A stretch of 64,000 nucleotides of DNA from Anthonomus grandis grandis. Lineage: Eukaryota; Arthropoda; Insecta; Coleoptera; Curculionidae. The translations under genes were made by a program, and so were the position numbers. The number at the start of each line of letters is the position of its first letter. Positions within the stretch are counted from its first letter, which is position 1. Under the pieces are notes generated by a model. It did not search any database and had not been told where the DNA came from. It worked only from the letters and a program-made list of their open reading frames with translations. Of this stretch, positions 57,660 through 64,000 are shown one piece after another. The DNA is taken from positions 27,693,167 through 27,757,166 of the forward strand of contig NC_065547.1 in assembly GCF_022605725.1 (NCBI RefSeq). Direction: 5' to 3'.

Positions 57660-58020
57660 TTTGTCTGAACTTTGTGTAGTAAGCAGGGTTCGTTTCTCGG
57701 TCCTATTTTATTTCTATTGTATATAAATGACCTGGCGTCTCTCCAGATAAGAGGATTCTTCACTATTTTTGCAGATGACACCACTATTTTATGGACAGAC
57801 AATAATAAAAGCACATTATCAAGAACAATTTCTAAAGATTTATTAATGATTAAACAGTGGTCTGATGCTAATTTGTTGTCTTTAAACATAGATAAGACTA
57901 AATTGTTAAGTTTTTATGTTCAGAGCAGTTCATGATTCACAACAAAGAATTGGAAGTGAATAATTTTAACAGATTTCTTGGAATTGTTATCGATCATAAA
58001 CCTAAGTTTTATGGAGATAT
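57660..58020 (+). pseudogene. CR1-like reverse transcriptase fragment
   Basis: CSKQGSFLGPILFLLYINDL, FFTIFADDTTILWTDNNKST (FADD box), WSDANLLSLNIDKTKLLSFY and then NNFNRFLGIVIDHKPKF match the palm of the CR1-type element at 5558-11179 (which has GVPQGSVLGPLLFLLYVDD and FADDTTILWS). It is truncated on both sides and inserted in the P-like element. Confidence 0.75.
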
Positions 58021-58100
58021 GTCAGGAGGCAAAAACTAGCTCGACGATGTTTTCGAAATACGAAAGGAAAAGATGTTAACTTGTAATATTTTATGTTTTC

Positions 58101-60170
58101 AAATAACGCCAGAAACAAATAAAAAACCATTTTGCCAAATTTCACCTTTTTCCTGAATATTAGGAAGTATTTGGCATTTTTCCAATTTTTTAATTGCATT
58201 TATATTGCGCAACTTTTGCCTAATTAAACCATTTACTGCTCATCCTTATTTTGGACTTCCTGTATAATCGCGATGAGACCCTTCATACTGTTAAACAAAA
58301 TATTTGTTTTTTTTTCTTATTAACTTTTTCTAGTTTTAAGAATTAGTAATTAAGTGTTTGCCTGTATTGCAAATTAAAATATGGCCTATTTTCTATATTT
58401 TATAGTGTTGCTACACCCTTATTCAAAACCTTTTAAATTTTGCAATTTTATTTTTATATTAATTTCAGTTAAAGGTATCTATTTTTCAATACTTTTGTCC
58501 AAAAAAAGTGTACTTCACAGATCTCAGTACCCTACACAGTTTTTGAGATATTGGCTGGTTTCACAAACCCGTATTTTCAAAAATCACATTACGCTACTTT
58601 TTGCAAAAAATTATTGACTCTAAAAAACTATAGTACCGTATATAGATATTAAATCTTTAATTATTTAATTTACTCTTTATATTTACGTGAAACCTACCTA
58701 TATCATCACCTTTATTAAATATTTTTGTTAATTTTCTAATTAATAAATAAAAGCTTATTGAATTTTTGTTTTGTTTTTATTTATTTATTTTTGTCTCAAA
58801 AAAGGATTTTGGTAAGTAATTTATTATTTGTTAATAAAATTTAAGTTGTAAGAGATAGCACTTTCCAATACATTACTTGACCACCACATTTATCTATAAG
58901 TTATAGTTATTTATGCGAAATCACAGCGCATTTAAATATCGGCAATAACAAAATAAATAAAAGCGCTGTTATCATCATCGCCCTTGTCTTAAAAAAATAA
59001 CAAAACGGCCGGGCGCCCAAAGATTCCCGCGTCGTTAAACTGCAAATGGTCAATATAGCGCCGACAAAGAAAAACAAAGTTGATGATGGCTCTTTAAAGA
59101 CAGAACGTCGTATTTTAAATTTAAAGATGTCATCGTATAGGCGAGAAAAAGTGGTCACAATAATTTATTCATTTAATAAATACTTTTGTCATATATTTTG
59201 AAATAACGCCAGAAAAAAAATAAAATGATTTTGCCAAATTTAGATTTTACAAAGTATTTAGATTTTATTATAAAAGGACACTATATCGCTCAACTTTCCT
59301 CTAATTATACCACCTCTATTGACGTCCTTTATAACCGTGATGCGGGGTCTTTAAACAAAATGTTTTTTTTTGTTACTAGGTATCTTTTTATAGTTTTAAG
59401 CATAGTTGTAAAAATGTTTATTTTTTTTTTGTTACTAGGTATCTTCTTATAGTTTTAAGTATTGTGGTTAGTTGTATTTGTTGTTAGTTGTAACAACTGG
59501 TAATTGAGAATTTTCCTGTGTCGCTTAAAACTTAAAATGTGGAGTATTTTCTATTTCTATTAACATCCTCACTCACAACCCCTTACTTTACAGATCTCAC
59601 TACGCTGCACAATTTTTCAGATATTGAATCACATGATAAAATGGGTTACTTTTTACAAAAAATTATTGATCAAGAAGTTATATGACCATCGGTATTAAGT
59701 CTTATGAATAATTTCAATTATTCTTTATAATATTTACGTGAAACCTACTTATATCCTAAAATTTGTTCCATATATTTTTTGTATATTAGTTTTTAGTGCA
59801 ACGGGCTTTTTATTTAAAAACTTGACCCTCTTGAACACAAAATGGAGGAAACATAATGTTTGTTAGAATTATAACTTGTATTAAACTTTGTTGGTAATTT
59901 TGTAAAAATAGCTTTTTATATATATTTATGTATTAATTTTTGTCTCAAAAACATATTTTGGTAAGTAATTATTTGTTTATAAAATTAAACTTTTAAGAAA
60001 TTTCAATATGCCTCCACCCTTAAGTATATCACTTATCACTTGACCACCCCATAAACGACACGTGTTGTATGTTCAAAAAAAATAATAAAAACATAGTTGG
60101 CAGCATCATCCCATATCTTAAAAAAATATCCAACACGGCCGCGTAACCGGAGATTCCAGCGTCGTTAAAA
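58101..60170. repeat. Diverged tandem duplication of about 1.1 kb
   Basis: 58101-59045 and 59201-60170 share AAATAACGCCAGAAA, TTTTGCCAAATTT, TTAAACAAAAT, TACGTGAAACCTAC, GTCTCAAAAA, TTTTGGTAAGTAATT, ACTTGACCACC and ACGGCCG with CGTCGTTAAA, at a constant offset near 1100-1128. Both copies lie before the right end of the P-like element. Confidence 0.75.
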
Positions 60171-60342
60171 ACCTGACTCAAAGAAGCCAAAAGCCATGTC
60201 CACGCAGCTAAAATAAATCGTTCCTAGATTTGACGCTTCGCGGCAGCACCACACGGTGCACGAAACTGAACGGCAATCCGATAGTCGACCGGGTACACTT
60301 TTTAACACAGGATTGCGTATCTTCCCAAATATTCAATCAACG

Positions 60343-62288
60343 CTCTTGCTATAAACAAAAAAATAAACTAAACAATACATGACTTCCGCGTCAGACTTAA
60401 CCCAGTCAACCTGTGGTTATTTCAAGCTCGCTTGTCTTCAGCTGTTTACCGGTTAGCCTGGTGAACCTATGATCTGACCAGCGGGGCTATTCGACCAGCT
60501 TCTGTGTGCTCTGCTTGGTTGAGGAGATAAATTTCAAAATATACTTTTCTTTCTGAACTGCTCTTTCGCAGGGGTAGCTGAGTTAGAAGATGGTTCTCTG
60601 TCGGGGCATGGCAGTTCGCTTTTCCCGTGATGCATCTGCCATAAATAAGATGAGCCAATTACCGGCTAGAGGATGCCGAGGTAACATGATGACGTCAAAT
60701 GACGTTAAGTGACGTTATTTTTAGGTCAAATTTGGGAAACAGACTTTAATGAGCTAAAATGATGTCCAGAAGAAGTCTTTTAGGAACAGAATCATTTTAG
60801 GATTAGAATCAATTTAACGTCTGTTGTCAGGCAACGTATTTCACAATATTAACACCTGTCCATCAGATGTCATCTAAAAAAAGTTATTGATTTTTTTGTA
60901 ATTGTCTGTAGTCGATCTAGTAATCAAGTTTTTCTTCACGTTACGTTTTGTTAGTTGTGGCATTTTGTTTGTAAAAGAATCCGTAGGGTGGATTGTACCC
61001 GGATTGAACTTATTTTTGCTTGTCATTACAATTTTAGTACGGTATATTTCACGAAGTTTGTGTATGTTTTAATCGAGAGTTTGAAATTATTATATGGTGT
61101 TTTGTAGTCGGGAGAAATCAGTTATTTGTCCCTAATTGCAAATTCTTTTTTTGCGAACCGACGAAGAGGGCAGTTTGCTGGGGCGCGAGCTAACATCTGT
61201 AAAAGACGTACTTATGTCGTCCTAATTGGTTATGTCAGGTTTATCGTTCATATCCATCATACACAATAACGTCTACTTTGCCGTCTTTAAAATGACTCTT
61301 TTATTACGGGTAAATATTGAGTTTCTTTAACTTAATTCTATTAATCTAATTTTATAAATCATTAACAAAAAATCAATCGAAAATTTTAAAATAAAAAAAA
61401 ATCAAAAAGAAGAGACAATGTCGAGAATTGAAGCTGGAATCATCTGCTCCATTTTGCTCTTAAGGGTGTCCCAAATTCGAGGGTGACCATGGGGATCTCG
61501 GAAACCGTAAGAGTTACGGGGTCGGTTAAATGGAGGCAAAGTTGCGCAATTTGGAGATTAATAAAATGACGTTTAAAAAATTTTAAAATTCCGGATACTT
61601 CCGGAGATATCAAAAAAAAAACCGAATTTGTCAAAATCGTTTTTACCTTCTACCGACTTTATTTAAAGAGATCATTATAGAGATTTACAGAGATCGGAAA
61701 ACTAAAAACAGTTTTATATAAACTGAAGCTATAAAATACTGGATCTAAATACTGGATTTAATATAGTTTCTTTTAAACCAATTCAATGAAAATGTATCCT
61801 TTCATTTTATTAAGTTTAACCAGCTAATGTTATTTTGTCATGGCCTACTATTTAAATTAAAAAAAAAAACAAAATATTAGGTTTTTTATTTGTTTTTTAT
61901 TAGGTTTATTAGATAGCAATTTATATAAAACCAATTTTTTTGGAAATCCCATTGATATATCTTTCTCTCTTGCACTCATGGAGTTCTTATGGGTACTAGA
62001 AGTACTAGTAGAAGGAGTAATCGGACATGCAAGTGCGATTCCTCATTTTAAAGGCAATTAAAAATACTTTTTAAAAATAAGAAAATTCAATATGGCGCCC
62101 ATAAGAAAAAATAAAGTTGATGATGATCGAAAAAAAACGAAACGTCGAATTAATTTTTTTTTTGCGAATTAATTTGAAGTGCGAAAAGTCGAGAAGTAGT
62201 ATTAGTGATATTTATTTTTGAAAAATGGTACTGGATTATTGTTCAGGACCACTTAAAACAGTGTACCAAATTTGGTTATGATAGTATA
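60343..62288. other. Intergenic, no gene recognised
   Basis: Short ORFs only. 60680-60720 has four TGACGT-type words in about 35 bp. 62092-62130 repeats the wording GGCGCC..AAGAAAAA.AAAGTTGATGATG seen at 59050-59085. Confidence 0.5.
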
Positions 62289-62459
62289 CAGGGTGTTGAA
62301 ATAAATTGAAGTCAAATTTTTAAAAGGCGTAATGACATTCTTAATCAAATACGAATATTTTTTAAATTTTTGGCTAATTGGCATGCGTCTTGAGAACACA
62401 AATGTTGGAAATCTCCTTCAATAAACAACAATCGATCATATTATCATACTATTTTGGGC
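62289..62459 (+). repeat. Left terminal inverted repeat
   Basis: 171 bp. The last shared word is ATTTTGGGCT. Over the visible overlap with 63903-64000 the match is nearly perfect, with a few substitutions such as CTTGAGAACAC against ATTGAGAACAC. Confidence 0.88.
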
Positions 62460-62629
62460 TCAATTTGTTTGTTTTTTTATGAGTTTGTTAAATTCCAAAG
62501 ATATGATTGTGTCTGCTTAAAAATTATTTTGTGGGAATTTTACCCAAGTATGCTATGAAAGGAAATGTTCCTGACAGTTTGTCAAAGTTTTCATGCATTT
62601 AGTTCATTTTGACTGCCTGTCGAACAATT

Positions 62630-63690
62630 ATGGGTGATTATCATTTAAACGAAAGAGTTGAAGTAGGCTAGTTGGCGATGGAGTTAGAACATTTCGTGAA
62701 GCTGCGGCGGAATTTAACAGGAGACATCCTGGTAAAAACATCCATCATTCAACAATAGCCAGAATAAACTACGCGTTTGATCAGTCTGGTTCAGTAGGTC
62801 GAGTACCTCCTCATTTACATCGTAATCGAGCAAATAATAATAACCAAATAATTCTTGAATACTTTAATGCTAATCCGCAATCTAGCATTAGAGTTGCTAG
62901 TGCCAACTTAAATATTTCCAAAAATTGCATATGGAGGTGTTTAAAGAAAAATAACAAAAAGCCTTTCAAGCCTATATTTCTTCACACTTTGGAACACGGG
63001 GATGAAGAACGAAGGATGGAATATTGTTTGTGGTTACAAGGCGAGTATTTGGCTAACCCTACATTTTTGAAAAATATTTTATACACCGATGAGGCAACAT
63101 TTACTACAAACGGCATTGTGTCATCTCAAAATATTAGAATGTGGAGTAACGTAAATCCCCATTGGGTCATACAATGTAAAAGGCAGTATTCGCAGAAAAT
63201 TAACGTATGGTGCGGTATCTTGAACGAACGTATAATCGGGCCGTTTTTCTTTAATGAAAATCTAAATGGACTCAATTTTCTTCGATTCCTGGAAGGTGAT
63301 TTTAGTGACGTAATCGATGATTTGCCGTTAGCCGAAACAAGAAACTTACACATACAATTTGATGGTGCGCCTATCCACAATGCAGTGGTAGTGTGGAATT
63401 GGCTAAATCAGAATTATCCGAATCGATGGATAGGACGAAACAGTCCATTAATTCAGTGGCCAGCACGTTTCCCCCACCTTTCTCCCTTAGATTTTTTACT
63501 TTGGGGAACCCTTAAAAACAAAGTGTACAAATCAAGACCGCAAACTCTACATGATCTTTGTGAGCGCATTAGACAAGAGTGTAATGAAATAAGCAGGGTA
63601 CAGTTAAGAAGGGTGGTAGTAAACAACAGAAGACGCATAGAAAAATGTATAAGAATTAATGGAGGACATATTGAAGGAAGTAATATTTAG
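62630..63690 (+). pseudogene. Mariner-type transposase with one early frameshift
   Basis: The ATG at 62630 gives MGDYHLNERVEVG and then a TAG. From 62662 the next frame is open to 63690. It contains the HTH segment (VGDGVRTFREAAAEFNRRHP, SIRVASANLNISKNCIWRCL) and the catalytic core with LYTDEATF, IQFDGAPIHN and PHLSPLDFLLWG. The third Asp follows the second by 42 residues, one more than in the element at 33854. The motif reads FPHL where SPDL is usual. The end is RINGGHIEGSNI. One missing or extra base between 62640 and 62668 is the only obvious defect, and all three acidic residues remain. Confidence 0.85.
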
Positions 63691-63902
63691 TTTTGTGGCA
63701 TTAATTTTTAAATTTGAGTGTTAGCAAAGATAAAATACTAGTAGTATTAATATTTTTGGTGTTAGGTAATTCCTTAAGGTAATTATTTTCAGTTTTTGCT
63801 GCTTAGCCTACATTACATTATTAAGTAACTAGTGAAGTGTGAATTGCAACCTAACAATGAAATAAAACTAAAAAATTTATAAATGAAGTTGTATTATTGT
63901 GA

Positions 63903-64000
63903 AGCCCAAAATAGTATGATAATATGATCGATTGTTGTTTATTAAAGGATATTTCCAACCTTTGTGTTCTCAATACGCATGCCAATTAGCCAAAAATTTT
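63903..64000 (-). repeat. Right terminal inverted repeat (partial)
   Basis: Inverse of about 62364-62459, interrupted by the window edge. Confidence 0.88.

Larger units (their letters stand above)
55820..60342 (+). mobile_element. P-like DNA transposon encoding a THAP zinc finger (4523 bp)
   Basis: Inverted ends start CGTTGATTGAATATTTGGGA and agree over 32 bp with two mismatches. CTCTTGC stands on both sides (55813-55819 and 60343-60349), a 7-bp target duplication. A THAP domain exon lies near the left end. THAP fingers are the DNA-binding domain of P-element transposases, whose inverted ends are about 31 bp and targets 7-8 bp, so a P relative is proposed. No catalytic or GTP-binding part was found, and much of the interior is a tandem duplication plus a CR1 fragment, so this copy is non-autonomous. 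Confidence 0.8.
62289..64000 (+). mobile_element. Mariner-type element with 171-bp inverted repeats, cut by the right edge
   Basis: The left tip CAGGGTGTTGAAATAAATTG follows TATA at 62285-62288. The arm 62289-62459 reappears inverted from 63903 to the end of the window (AGCCCAAAATAGTATGATAA and onward), so about 75 bp of the right arm lie outside. A transposase gene sits between the arms on the plus strand. Confidence 0.88.

Noticed and set aside
1..64000. Defence islands, CRISPR arrays, toxin genes, rRNA or tRNA genes
   Set aside because: None seen on either strand; the sequence is of eukaryotic transposon-rich type.

Overview
This window looks like nuclear DNA of an insect. It is AT-rich and almost entirely made of transposable elements, with one recognisable cellular gene. 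The evidence for an insect is a multi-exon Yellow/major-royal-jelly-family gene with two introns of only 51 and 53 bp, an env-bearing gypsy-type endogenous retrovirus (errantivirus group), CR1-like retrotransposons, several mariner families with a 41-residue D-D spacing, and P-like DNA elements. The species cannot be told from the sequence. No rRNA, tRNA, CRISPR array or bacterial-style operon was seen.

Layout. 1-2800: 5' half of a GC-rich R1/LOA-like non-LTR element on the minus strand, running off the left edge. 4746-11531: a three-level nest, in which a mariner transposase gene is split by a 5.6-kb CR1-like retrotransposon that is itself split by an 889-bp hAT-type element; both target duplications are visible. 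12667-25608: the Yellow-family gene on the minus strand. Six exons join in perfect phase, and its introns hold an LTR element, a P-like MITE, a mariner relic, a Penelope-like relic, non-LTR fragments and a nearly complete poly(A)-tailed non-LTR element. 27352-39975: an errantivirus-like provirus on the minus strand (LTR, PBS, gag, pol, env). Its pol gene is interrupted by a P-like element (31997-37175) with an 8-bp target duplication, and that element carries a DD41D mariner with an intact 358-codon transposase and 419-bp terminal inverted repeats.

40096-54900: a graveyard of non-LTR, gypsy, Tc1 and mariner pieces, including two gypsy elements of one family lying LTR to LTR, head to head. 55820-60342: a DNA element with 32-bp inverted ends and a 7-bp target duplication that encodes a THAP zinc finger, which suggests a P-element relative. 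62289-64000: a mariner-like element with 171-bp inverted repeats whose transposase is open apart from one early frameshift; its right end runs off the window.

How it fits together. The only host function visible is the Yellow-family protein, a secreted beta-propeller. Everything else is selfish DNA, and the nesting gives a relative chronology: mariner before CR1 before hAT on the left, and errantivirus before P-like before DD41D mariner in the middle. The best candidates for poorly described biology are the two P-like families (the CTTAGAAC-ended family and the THAP-encoding element), the hAT element with GGGGCCCC subterminal motifs, and the long-TIR DD41D mariner.
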